Shown one piece after another: positions 1 to 5,389 of a DNA stretch of 5,464 nucleotides. A program made the position numbers and the translations under genes. The notes under the pieces were generated by a model. It had not been told where the DNA came from. It searched no databases and saw nothing but the letters and a program-made list of their open reading frames with translations. This DNA comes from Elusimicrobiota bacterium (lineage in GTDB: Bacteria; Elusimicrobiota; Endomicrobiia; Endomicrobiales; Endomicrobiaceae), in contig JAIRQB010000198.1 of assembly GCA_031256695.1 (NCBI GenBank), positions 1 through 5,464 of the forward strand, in the 5' to 3' direction. Numbering within the stretch: position 1 is the first letter of the stretch; the number at the start of each line of letters is the position of its first letter.

Positions 1-2
1 AC

Positions 3-29
3 TTACACAACGGGCAAGATTTTTTTCAT
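3..29 (-). CDS. Possible eight-codon ORF or disrupted gene start at the left edge
   Basis: From the ATG at 29 the minus strand reads Met-Lys-Lys-Ile-Leu-Pro-Val-Val and then TAA at 5-3. The start has an excellent ribosome binding site (AAGGAG, 7 nt). Met-Lys-Lys plus hydrophobic residues is how many secreted or lipoprotein genes begin. It may be a leader peptide, the first codons of a gene broken by an early stop or a base error, or chance. Nothing beyond base 1 is visible, so no function is proposed. Confidence 0.2.
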   Translation of the reverse strand: MKKILPVV

Positions 30-50
30 ATCTCAACTCCTTTTGAGATA
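27..50 (-). promoter_or_regulatory. Ribosome binding site displayed in a hairpin loop before an ATG
   Basis: On the minus strand TATCTCAA (50-43) and TTGAGATA (36-29) are perfect 8-bp complements, and the 6-nt loop between them is exactly AAGGAG (42-37), a full Shine-Dalgarno core. ATG follows at 29-27 with 7 nt spacing, the same as for hydB and hydA; its A is the last base of the stem. The fold would present the ribosome binding site in the loop while pairing the spacer. Whether a real gene starts here is uncertain because the frame closes after eight codons. Confidence 0.45.
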
Positions 51-127
51 AATAGTATCAATAAAATCATTTATAGACGAGAAAATTGCCTTTTTTGTTC
101 ATTTTCAACTGCACTTTTTGAGTATTA

Positions 128-171
128 TCCCCGCAATGACACACTGGGGACTTGCGTGCGCTGATGAGCGC
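128..171. repeat. Two adjacent small GC-rich hairpins
   Basis: TCCCC (128-132) pairs with GGGGA (146-150) across 13 nt, and GCGCT (158-162) pairs with AGCGC (167-171) across a GATG loop. Neither is followed by a T run on either strand, so they are not obvious terminators. The first contains one copy of the CCGCAATGACAC word (131-142) in its left arm and loop. Confidence 0.35.
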
Positions 172-196
172 GTTAACTCCCGCCTTGCTTCCCGTA

Positions 197-224
197 TTCA
201 TAATTCATAACTCATAACTCTTAA
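197..224. repeat. Heptamer tandem array (YTCATAA)
   Basis: Four consecutive 7-bp units read TTCATAA, TTCATAA, CTCATAA and CTCTTAA, followed by a longer related CTTCTTAA (225-232). It is a short AT-rich simple repeat, likely prone to slippage. No coding role is apparent. Confidence 0.6.
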
Positions 225-243
225 CTTCTTAATTTTAAAATGG

Positions 244-263
244 ATTGCGGCTTCCGCCGCAAT
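244..263. repeat. ATTGCGG/CCGCAAT inverted repeat, dispersed-repeat type
   Basis: ATTGCGG (244-250) and CCGCAAT (257-263) form a 7-bp stem with a 6-nt loop CTTCCG. The word CCGCAATGACAC that covers its right arm and flank (257-268) occurs a second time at 131-142. A GC-rich palindrome reading GTCATTGCGG on the other strand, in an AT-rich spacer, resembles intergenic palindromic repeats that occur many times per genome. Copy number elsewhere cannot be seen here. Confidence 0.55.
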
Positions 264-317
264 GACACCGGGACGACATAACTTCGCTTGACACCGTTTC
301 TAAACTGCCTTTTTCCT

Positions 318-333
318 TAACTCTTAAGAGTTA
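318..333. repeat. Perfect 16-bp palindrome
   Basis: TAACTCTTAAGAGTTA reads the same on both strands without a spacer. It abuts and partly overlaps the left end of the 119-bp nested element. It could be an operator-like site or just the tip of that element; nothing in the sequence decides. Confidence 0.6.
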
Positions 334-446
334 TTTGGCGGAGTTTTTTGCCGACTTTACTTCTTAGTGTCGGCTTGCCGACTTTAATTCTTAGTGTCGG
401 CTTGCCGACTTTAATTCTTGGTGTTGGTTACTCCGCCAAATTACTC
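328..446. repeat. 119-bp element: terminal inverted repeats around three tandem hairpin units
   Basis: The ends, 328-344 and 430-446, are inverted copies of each other over 17 nt with one mismatch (332/442); the core is ATTTGGCGGAGT against ACTCCGCCAAAT. Between them lie three head-to-tail 27-bp units. There is no open reading frame of note inside. Its size and ends resemble a miniature non-autonomous element or a folded RNA/DNA structure. I cannot see clear target-site duplications. Confidence 0.7.
350..430. repeat. Three tandem 27-bp repeats, each an inverted repeat
   Basis: Units at 350-376, 377-403 and 404-430 each begin GCCGACTTTA. The first two end GTGTCGGCTT; the third reads GTGTTGGTTA at the same place. 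Units 1 and 2 differ at one position (C360 versus A387). Each unit pairs GCCGAC with GTCGGC across a 13-nt loop. At the two unit junctions the same words make tight palindromes GTCGGC-TT-GCCGAC (369-382, 396-409). In unit 3 the GTTGGT half would still pair with GCCGAC through G-U pairs in a plus-strand RNA, but not in a minus-strand one. Confidence 0.85.
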
Positions 447-477
447 AATTAACTTTTAACTCAGTTGACCATTAACT

Positions 478-2202
478 TCACCTGTCTTGTTTATGAAAAT
501 GAGTGTGCAGGAGTTTGTGAGACATCTCGCTGAGAGGCTGCTTGAGATATTCTTTATATAGAGTTTGAATATCGGGGTTTTGATGAGATTTTCTGAGAGT
601 ATTTGCGCTGTCTATATCAAAGAGGGCTTGTCTTCTCAACTTTTTGACTTCAAGATTTACAGGTATGGGTTGTCCGCCGCCGCCGATACAGCCGCCGGGA
701 CAAGCCATTATCTCTATAAAATGATAATCAATTTGCCCTTTTTTAAGTTTTTCCAAAATCTCTTTTGCCGCTCTTAAAGTATGGACTACCGCTACTTTTA
801 CTTTCTTGCCGGCAATATCAAGTTCTGCTTCTCTTATATTTTCCATACCGCGCACAGCATTGTAATCTACCGCCTTTAAGTCTTGCCCCGTCAAAACATC
901 TGCGGCTGTTCTTAAAGCGGCTTCCATAACTCCGCCCGTAGTTCCAAAAATAACTGCGGCTCCCGTCCCGCTGCCGAGCGGGGAGTCAAAATTTTCTTCT
1001 TTAAGATTTGGGAAATCAATGCCCGCTTCTCTAATCATTCGCCCGAGTTCGCGTGTGGTAATCACTATGTCAATATCTTTAAAGCCTGAAGAATTTATAT
1101 GAGGTCTGTCGGCTTCGGCTTTTTTTGCCGTGCAAGGCATCACTGAAACGCTTATTATATTTGCGGGGTCAATGCCTGCTTTTTTAGGATAATAGGTTTT
1201 AACTATAGCGCCGAACATCCCTTGCGGCGATTTTGCCGTTGAAAGATGAGGCAATAATTCAGGATATTGCATCTCTATAGTATTTACCCACCCTGGACTG
1301 CAAGAGGTTATCATAGGCAAAACTCCGCCTTTTGTAAGCCTCTCTATAAATTCATACCCTTCCTCCATAATTGTTAAATCGGCGCCGAAATTGGTGTCAA
1401 AGACTTTGTCAAAACCCAATTTGCGCAAAGCCGCCGCCATTTTTCCTTCAACATTTGTCCCGGCAGGCATACCAAACTCTTCTCCAAGCGCCGCTCTGAC
1501 TGAAGGAGCGGTTTGAACTACAACTATTTTGCCTTCTGCATTTATAGCGTCCCAAACTTTTTCAGTGTCGTCTTTTTCAACTATAGCGCCCGTAGGGCAA
1601 ACGGCAGAGCATTGCCCGCAATAAGAGCAATCCACTCCGCTCAAATCCTTTTCAAAAGCAGGCGACACTATAGTGTCAAAGCCTCTTTGCGCAAAAGAAT
1701 AGACGCTCATATCCTGCACGTCGCGGCAAACGCGTATGCAGCGCCCGCATAAAATACATTTAGATAAATCCCTAACCAAAGAAGGATTGCTTGAATCTTT
1801 GGGGTGATATTTTCTCATAGCGCCTTCAAATCTAATATTCCTAACTCCTAAATCTGCGGCTGCCGCTTGTAATTGGCAATCGCAACTTTTTTGACAAGAC
1901 AAACAGACTTTCGGGTGATTTGCCAATAAGAGTTCTATCACCAATTTGCGCGCTTTTCTGACCTTTGGAGTATTGGTATTTACAATCATTCCCTCCGCCG
2001 CGGGATAGACGCAAGAGGCTACGAGAGTCCTTGCCCCTGAAGCCTCAACTACGCAGAGGCGGCAAGCGCCTTCAGCGCAAAGTTCAGGGTGATAACAAAG
2101 AGTGGGAATATGAATGCCTGCGCCCTTTGCCGCTTCTAAAATAGTTGAATTTTTAGGCGCTTTCACTTCTTGTCCATTGATAGTTAAAGTTATTGTTTCC
2201 AT
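478..2202 (-). CDS. hydA: HydA, catalytic [FeFe]-hydrogenase subunit of the trimeric bifurcating complex
   Basis: Catalytic subunit that makes or oxidises H2 at the H-cluster in the cytoplasm. The 574 residues show, in order: an N-terminal [2Fe-2S] domain (Cys36, 47, 50, 64); a His-Cys [4Fe-4S] site (His96, Cys100, 103, 109); two ferredoxin-type [4Fe-4S] sites (Cys149/152/155/159 and Cys192/195/198/202); and the H-cluster domain, with L1 TSCSPGW (299-305), L2 MPCTAKKAE (355-363) and L3 EIMACPGGCIGGGGQP (497-512). By alignment with remembered CpI (offset +2), the proton-path residues Cys301, Glu281, Glu284, Ser321 and Arg288 are kept, as are ligands Cys357, 501 and 505. The fourth ligand position is Ser302 instead of Cys. 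Length and domain layout match CpI (574 aa). The C-terminal [2Fe-2S] extension of Thermotoga HydA is absent. The start is fixed by AGGAG at 2210-2214, 7 nt upstream, inside the end of hydB; only 2 nt separate the genes. A monomeric ferredoxin-dependent enzyme would look alike, but hydC and hydB next to it argue for the trimeric complex. Confidence 0.96.
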   Translation of the reverse strand: METITLTINGQEVKAPKNSTILEAAKGAGIHIPTLCYHPELCAEGACRLCVVEASGARTLVASCVYPAAEGMIVNTNTPKVRKARKLVIELLLANHPKVCLSCQKSCDCQLQAAAADLGVRNIRFEGAMRKYHPKDSSNPSLVRDLSKCILCGRCIRVCRDVQDMSVYSFAQRGFDTIVSPAFEKDLSGVDCSYCGQCSAVCPTGAIVEKDDTEKVWDAINAEGKIVVVQTAPSVRAALGEEFGMPAGTNVEGKMAAALRKLGFDKVFDTNFGADLTIMEEGYEFIERLTKGGVLPMITSCSPGWVNTIEMQYPELLPHLSTAKSPQGMFGAIVKTYYPKKAGIDPANIISVSVMPCTAKKAEADRPHINSSGFKDIDIVITTRELGRMIREAGIDFPNLKEENFDSPLGSGTGAAVIFGTTGGVMEAALRTAADVLTGQDLKAVDYNAVRGMENIREAELDIAGKKVKVAVVHTLRAAKEILEKLKKGQIDYHFIEIMACPGGCIGGGGQPIPVNLEVKKLRRQALFDIDSANTLRKSHQNPDIQTLYKEYLKQPLSEMSHKLLHTHFHKQDR

Positions 2203-2214
2203 TTTTACGCTCCT
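2203..2214 (-). promoter_or_regulatory. hydA: hydA ribosome binding site embedded in the hydB 3' end
   Basis: AGGAG (2214-2210 on the minus strand) lies within the codons for the last HydB residues (Ile-Gly-Ala), the TAA stop overlaps the spacer, and the hydA ATG follows after 2 nt. The same GGAGCG core and 7-nt spacing precede hydB. Ribosomes finishing hydB would sit on this site, which suggests coupled translation of the two large subunits in matched amounts. Confidence 0.8.
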
Positions 2215-4076
2215 ATTTTTATAGCCTTAAAGGGACACGCTGTTTTACAGGCGCCGCATTTTATACAGACTTTCTCATCTATCGCATATCTTTTTTTAGG
2301 TTCTCCGCTGATTGCCTTTACGGGGCATTGCTTTGCGCAAAGTCCGCAGCCCTTGCAAAGTTCTGTGATATTATAAACTGCCAATTTTTCACAAGCGCCT
2401 GCGGGGCATTTTTTCTCTTTTATATGCGCTTCGTATTCATATCTGAAATACTTCAATGTGCTTAAAACAGGATTTGGCGCTGTCTGCCCTAATCCGCATA
2501 AAGCAGTTTGTTTTATATTTACAGCGAGGTCTTCAAGAAGTTCTATATCGCCTTCTCTGCCTGAACCTTCAGTAATTCTTGTAAGAATTTCAAGCATTCT
2601 TTTAGTGCCTTCTCTGCAGGGGGCGCATTTGCCGCAAGACTCTGATTGAGTGAAATTCAAAAAGAATTTAGCCACATCAACCATACAAGTATCTTCGTCC
2701 ATTACCACAAGACCGCCGCTGCCCATCATAGCGCCTGCCGCAGTTAAAGAATCGTAATCTATTTGCAAATCAAGCAAGTTTTCAGGCAGACACCCGCCCG
2801 AAGGTCCGCCTATTTGAACCGCTTTAAACTTTTTGCCTTTATTTATTCCGCCGCCTATATCGTAAATAATCTCTCTCATTGTAATTCCCATAGGGACTTC
2901 AGCAAGACCTGTATTATTTATTTTACCCGTCAAGGCGAAAACCTTTGAGCCTTTGGATTTTTCCGTTCCAAAACTCGCATACCAATCCCCGCCGTTTAAA
3001 ATTATTGAGGATATATTTGCGAAAGTTTCAACATTGTTTATATTGGTAGGTTTGCCCCAAAGACCGGCTATTGCCGGGAAAGGCGGACGGGGGCGCGGCA
3101 TACCGCGGTTTCCCTCTATTGAGGCTATAAGAGCCGTCTCTTCTCCGCATACAAAAGCGCCTGCTCCTTCTTTTATATGAAGAGTAAAATTAAAGTTTCC
3201 GCCGAATATATTTTTACCTAAAAGCCCTTCTTTTTCAGCCTGCTCTATGGCTATTTTTAATCTTTTTACCGCAAGAGGATATTCGGCTCTGACATAAATA
3301 TACCCTTCATCTGCGCCTATAGCATAGCCGCAAATAGCCATACCTTCTAAAACTTTATGCGGGTCGCCTTCTAAAACGCTCCTGTCCATAAAGGCGCCGG
3401 GGTCGCCTTCATCGGCATTGCAGACTACATATTTTTTAGGTCCGGCAGATTTTGAGGCAAATTGCCATTTTAAGCCTGTGGCAAAACCGGCGCCGCCGCG
3501 CCCTCTAAGACCTGATTTTAAAACTTCAGATACAACTTCTTCAGGCTTCATTTTTGTTATTGCTTTTGACAAAGCGGCATATCCATCGTGAAAAATATAT
3601 TCGTCTATTGATTCAGGGTCGCTCCTGCCGCAATTTAAAAGCACCAGCCTTTTTTGGAGTTTGTAGAAAGGAATTTCGTCTTGCTGCGGAAATGCCCCGT
3701 CTGCATTTTTATAGACGAGTTCTTCAACTATTTCATTTCCGATTACGCTTTTCTCAATAATGTTTTCGCAATCGGCAAGAGAGACCTTTGTATAAAGATA
3801 CCCGACGGGTGAAATTAAAACCAAAGGACCCATTTCGCAAAATCCGTGACAGCCGCCTTTTTTTATGCCGATATTCCCGTGGGGCTCTTTTACAAATTCA
3901 ACGCTGCAGAGCAGATTCTTTTCAGCGAGCAGAGTTTTAAATTTTTCATAGATTTCAAAAGAGCCGCTTGATACGCAGCCTGTTCCGCAACAGACAAAAA
4001 TTGTTTTTGCTTCGCGTTTAGACAAGGCTTCATACTCTTGGCGTCTTTTTTGTAAGTCTTGCAAAGTCTTAATCAT
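2205..4076 (-). CDS. hydB: HydB, NuoF-like FMN/NAD(P)H-binding subunit of the bifurcating [FeFe]-hydrogenase
   Basis: Flavin subunit that exchanges electrons with NAD(P)H and is the proposed site of electron bifurcation in HydABC enzymes. The 623 residues (close to Thermotoga HydB as I recall it) contain: an N-terminal thioredoxin-like [2Fe-2S] domain (Cys29, 34, 76, 80); a NuoF core with an FMN loop GLRGRGGAGF (189-198) and NADEGDPGAF (220-229); a nucleotide-binding stretch GAGAFVCGEETALIASIEG (304-322); a [4Fe-4S] site in SCGKCAPCREG (Cys481, 484, 487, with Cys527 in LCGLGQ); and a C-terminal 2x[4Fe-4S] ferredoxin domain (Cys574/577/580/584 and Cys604/607/610/614). Two further Cys in CPAGAC (557, 561) precede it and could belong to a metal site. 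The fusion of both extra domains separates it from complex I NuoF. ATG at 4076 has AAAGGAG at 4084-4090, spaced 7 nt, and an in-frame TAA at 4101-4103 rules out a longer start. NADH versus NADPH preference cannot be read from the sequence. Confidence 0.96.
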   Translation of the reverse strand: MIKTLQDLQKRRQEYEALSKREAKTIFVCCGTGCVSSGSFEIYEKFKTLLAEKNLLCSVEFVKEPHGNIGIKKGGCHGFCEMGPLVLISPVGYLYTKVSLADCENIIEKSVIGNEIVEELVYKNADGAFPQQDEIPFYKLQKRLVLLNCGRSDPESIDEYIFHDGYAALSKAITKMKPEEVVSEVLKSGLRGRGGAGFATGLKWQFASKSAGPKKYVVCNADEGDPGAFMDRSVLEGDPHKVLEGMAICGYAIGADEGYIYVRAEYPLAVKRLKIAIEQAEKEGLLGKNIFGGNFNFTLHIKEGAGAFVCGEETALIASIEGNRGMPRPRPPFPAIAGLWGKPTNINNVETFANISSIILNGGDWYASFGTEKSKGSKVFALTGKINNTGLAEVPMGITMREIIYDIGGGINKGKKFKAVQIGGPSGGCLPENLLDLQIDYDSLTAAGAMMGSGGLVVMDEDTCMVDVAKFFLNFTQSESCGKCAPCREGTKRMLEILTRITEGSGREGDIELLEDLAVNIKQTALCGLGQTAPNPVLSTLKYFRYEYEAHIKEKKCPAGACEKLAVYNITELCKGCGLCAKQCPVKAISGEPKKRYAIDEKVCIKCGACKTACPFKAIKIGA

Positions 4077-4107
4077 AATGGCGCTCCTTTTATAATGTGA
4101 TTATCCT

Positions 4108-4581
4108 CTATTGATATTTTTCCAAAATGCCTTTGATTTTTTCAGCAGTCAATCTTCCGTGCGTGTCATTGTTGATTTGCATTACAGGCGCAAGACCGCA
4201 AGCGCCTATGCAGGCTACCGTCTCCAAAGTGAAACGCAAATCTTTAGTCGTCTGCCCCGCCTTTAATCCAAGCGCTTCCTCTAAAGTCTGTAAGATTGTT
4301 TTTCCGCCTCTGACATGGCAAGCAGTGCCTTGACAAGCCCTTATGATGTGCTTTCCGCGGGGATTTAGGTGGAATTGAGCGTAAAAAGTCACAACTCCAT
4401 AGACTTTGCTAATTGGGATATTCAGTTCTTTGGCTATCTCAAAAAGAACATCTTTGGGCAAATAGCCGTATTCTTCTTGAGCGGCTTGCAAAACAGGTAT
4501 TAGAGACCCTCTTTCCATACTCTTGTATTTCTCAAAAATGGGTCCGAGTTTTTTGAGATTCGTTTCTGCCGATGCGTCCAT
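4108..4581 (-). CDS. hydC: HydC, NuoE-like [2Fe-2S] subunit of the bifurcating [FeFe]-hydrogenase
   Basis: Small electron-transfer subunit, first gene of the hyd operon. The 157 residues match the NuoE/24-kDa family in length and layout: a helical N-terminal part with YGYLPKDVLFEIAKELNIP (38-56) and VYGVVTFYAQF (60-70), then a thioredoxin-like domain binding one [2Fe-2S] cluster through Cys83 and Cys88 (CQGTAC) and Cys124 and Cys128 (CIGAC). In HydABC complexes it packs against HydB near the flavin. ATG at 4581 is preceded by a strong AGGAGG at 4587-4592 with 5 nt spacing, and an in-frame TAG at 4591-4593 excludes an upstream start. It ends with TAG at 4108-4110, 31 nt before hydB. On its own it could be NuoE of complex I or a formate dehydrogenase subunit; the hydB and hydA neighbours decide the name. 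Confidence 0.95.
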   Translation of the reverse strand: MDASAETNLKKLGPIFEKYKSMERGSLIPVLQAAQEEYGYLPKDVLFEIAKELNIPISKVYGVVTFYAQFHLNPRGKHIIRACQGTACHVRGGKTILQTLEEALGLKAGQTTKDLRFTLETVACIGACGLAPVMQINNDTHGRLTAEKIKGILEKYQ

Positions 4582-4614
4582 AAAAGCCTCCTAAATTAAA
4601 ATAGTTGCTGTTTT

Positions 4615-4644
4615 ATATTAAAAAAAGCCGAATTTGCTTTGCAA
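4615..4644 (-). promoter_or_regulatory. hydC: Candidate sigma70-type promoter for hydCBA
   Basis: On the minus strand TTGCAA (4644-4639) and TAATAT (4620-4615) are separated by 18 nt and fit a -35/-10 pair with two mismatches in each hexamer. A start near 4608 would give a leader of about 27 nt before the hydC ATG, which contains the AGGAGG at 4592-4587. The -35 box falls in the loop and upper stem of the preceding terminator and the -10 box starts in its T tract. AT-rich sequence makes chance matches likely, so this is a candidate only. Confidence 0.35.
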
Positions 4645-4651
4645 AAACGGC
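4620..4651 (-). terminator. Intrinsic terminator after the ZIP transporter gene
   Basis: Read on the minus strand, 15 nt after the ZIP stop codon there is a stem GCCG/CGGC (4648-4651 with 4627-4630). It continues past an A/A internal loop into TTTGC/GCAAA (4633-4637 with 4641-4645), with a 3-nt loop, and is followed directly by a run of seven T (4626-4620). This is the layout of a rho-independent terminator and separates the transporter from the hyd operon. The stem is interrupted and AT-rich at its top, so it may be leaky. Confidence 0.72.
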
Positions 4652-4666
4652 GAATTTTATTTATTT

Positions 4667-5389
4667 CTAAATTTTCAAAATATTCTCTATAAGAAAAATC
4701 ACGGCAAGACCTGCAAAAAACATAAATGGGACTATTCTGTTTTTAGATTTGTGAGTTTCCGGTATTAAATCCGCCGATGCGAGAAAAATAAAAGACCCCG
4801 CCGCCGCCGCAAGCAAGGCTGACAGAGTTGTTTGAGAAATTCCGCCTAGCAAAGATAAACCGCATATAGTTCCTATCGGAGTGAAAGCCGACATAATGCC
4901 CGACAAAAGCGCTATTTTTTTCTTTGAATATCCATTGTGTATTAAAATTGCAGATATTGCCGTTCCATCAGGCAATTTATGGAGCAGTATAGCCAAAGAT
5001 GTCCAAAGTCCCAGTTGAAAATCAGCCTCAAAGCCTATAGCGATTATCAAGCCGTCTATAAAAGAATGTAAAGACAAACCGAAAGTTGAAAAAAAGCCTA
5101 AATAGCGGAAACAATCCTCTTCATGCGTTTCGTCGCGGCAGGGGTGGAATAAAAGGATAAATTGCAAAAAGAACATAGCGGAGAATCCAGCCAAAAGATA
5201 ATAAGCAGATTTTTCTCCCATTGCAATGCTTTCAGGCAATAAACAGAGAAAAGATATCGCTATCATTACCCCAGCCGCGAAATTTACAAAGTATAAAGAG
5301 CGCTTTTTTGTCCAATTAGAAAAATAGACGATAAGCAAAGAGCCGAAAAAGCAAGACAATCCCGCCGCAAAAGAATAAATAATTTCCAT
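4667..5389 (-). CDS. ZIP-family divalent metal (Zn2+/Fe2+) transporter
   Basis: Integral inner-membrane protein expected to bring divalent metal ions (zinc, possibly iron or manganese) into the cytoplasm. The 240 residues hold about eight hydrophobic segments (roughly 5-23, 32-51, 62-81, 98-118, 127-150, 159-181, 187-208, 219-237), as in the family. Segment 4 carries HSFIDG (His108, Ser109, Asp112) and segment 5 carries HKLPDG (His137, Asp141), the two halves of the ZIP metal site. Both acidic positions are Asp, where HNxxEG/HKxPEG is the commoner form. The loop between segments 3 and 4 contains HPCRDETHEEDC (82-93), rich in His, Cys, Asp and Glu and likely to bind metal. ATG at 5389 has a modest AGGA at 5395-5398, spaced 5 nt. 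A terminator follows, so it is probably its own unit and not a hydrogenase subunit. Metal specificity cannot be told; an iron role beside an iron-sulfur enzyme is only a guess. Confidence 0.88.
   Translation of the reverse strand: MEIIYSFAAGLSCFFGSLLIVYFSNWTKKRSLYFVNFAAGVMIAISFLCLLPESIAMGEKSAYYLLAGFSAMFFLQFILLFHPCRDETHEEDCFRYLGFFSTFGLSLHSFIDGLIIAIGFEADFQLGLWTSLAILLHKLPDGTAISAILIHNGYSKKKIALLSGIMSAFTPIGTICGLSLLGGISQTTLSALLAAAAGSFIFLASADLIPETHKSKNRIVPFMFFAGLAVIFLIENILKI

Larger units (their letters stand above)
1..477. other. Repeat-rich intergenic region downstream of hydA
   Basis: No convincing gene is seen on either strand over these 477 bases. The stretch instead holds a hairpin carrying a ribosome binding site (27-50), small GC hairpins (128-150, 158-171), a heptamer array (197-224), a dispersed-type palindrome (244-263), a perfect 16-bp palindrome (318-333) and a nested repeat element (328-446). 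TTAACTY words recur throughout (for example 222-228, 317-323, 473-479). No stem followed by a T run is visible on the minus strand after the hydA stop, so where hyd transcription ends is unclear. Confidence 0.7.

Noticed and set aside
29..50. Transcription terminator
   Set aside because: The stem is perfect but no T run follows on either strand; on the minus strand it is followed by an A run, and the loop is a ribosome binding site.
350..430. CRISPR array
   Set aside because: The three 27-bp repeats are directly joined without spacers, and no cas genes are in view.
328..446. Intrinsic terminator of the hyd operon
   Set aside because: On the minus strand no T tract follows the terminal stem or the unit hairpins; the T run at 344-349 is in the wrong place and on the other strand. 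A factor-dependent end remains possible.
565..777. Plus-strand reading frame of 70 codons
   Set aside because: It is antisense to the conserved H-cluster L3 region and C-terminus of hydA, and its composition mirrors that coding sequence.
2193..2465. Plus-strand reading frame of 90 codons
   Set aside because: It lies opposite the hydB 3' end with its strong ferredoxin motifs, has no family likeness and no plausible ribosome binding site context.
2205..4581. Respiratory complex I (nuoE/nuoF) fragment
   Set aside because: HydB carries both the N-terminal [2Fe-2S] and C-terminal 2x[4Fe-4S] additions, and the next gene is an [FeFe]-hydrogenase rather than nuoG.
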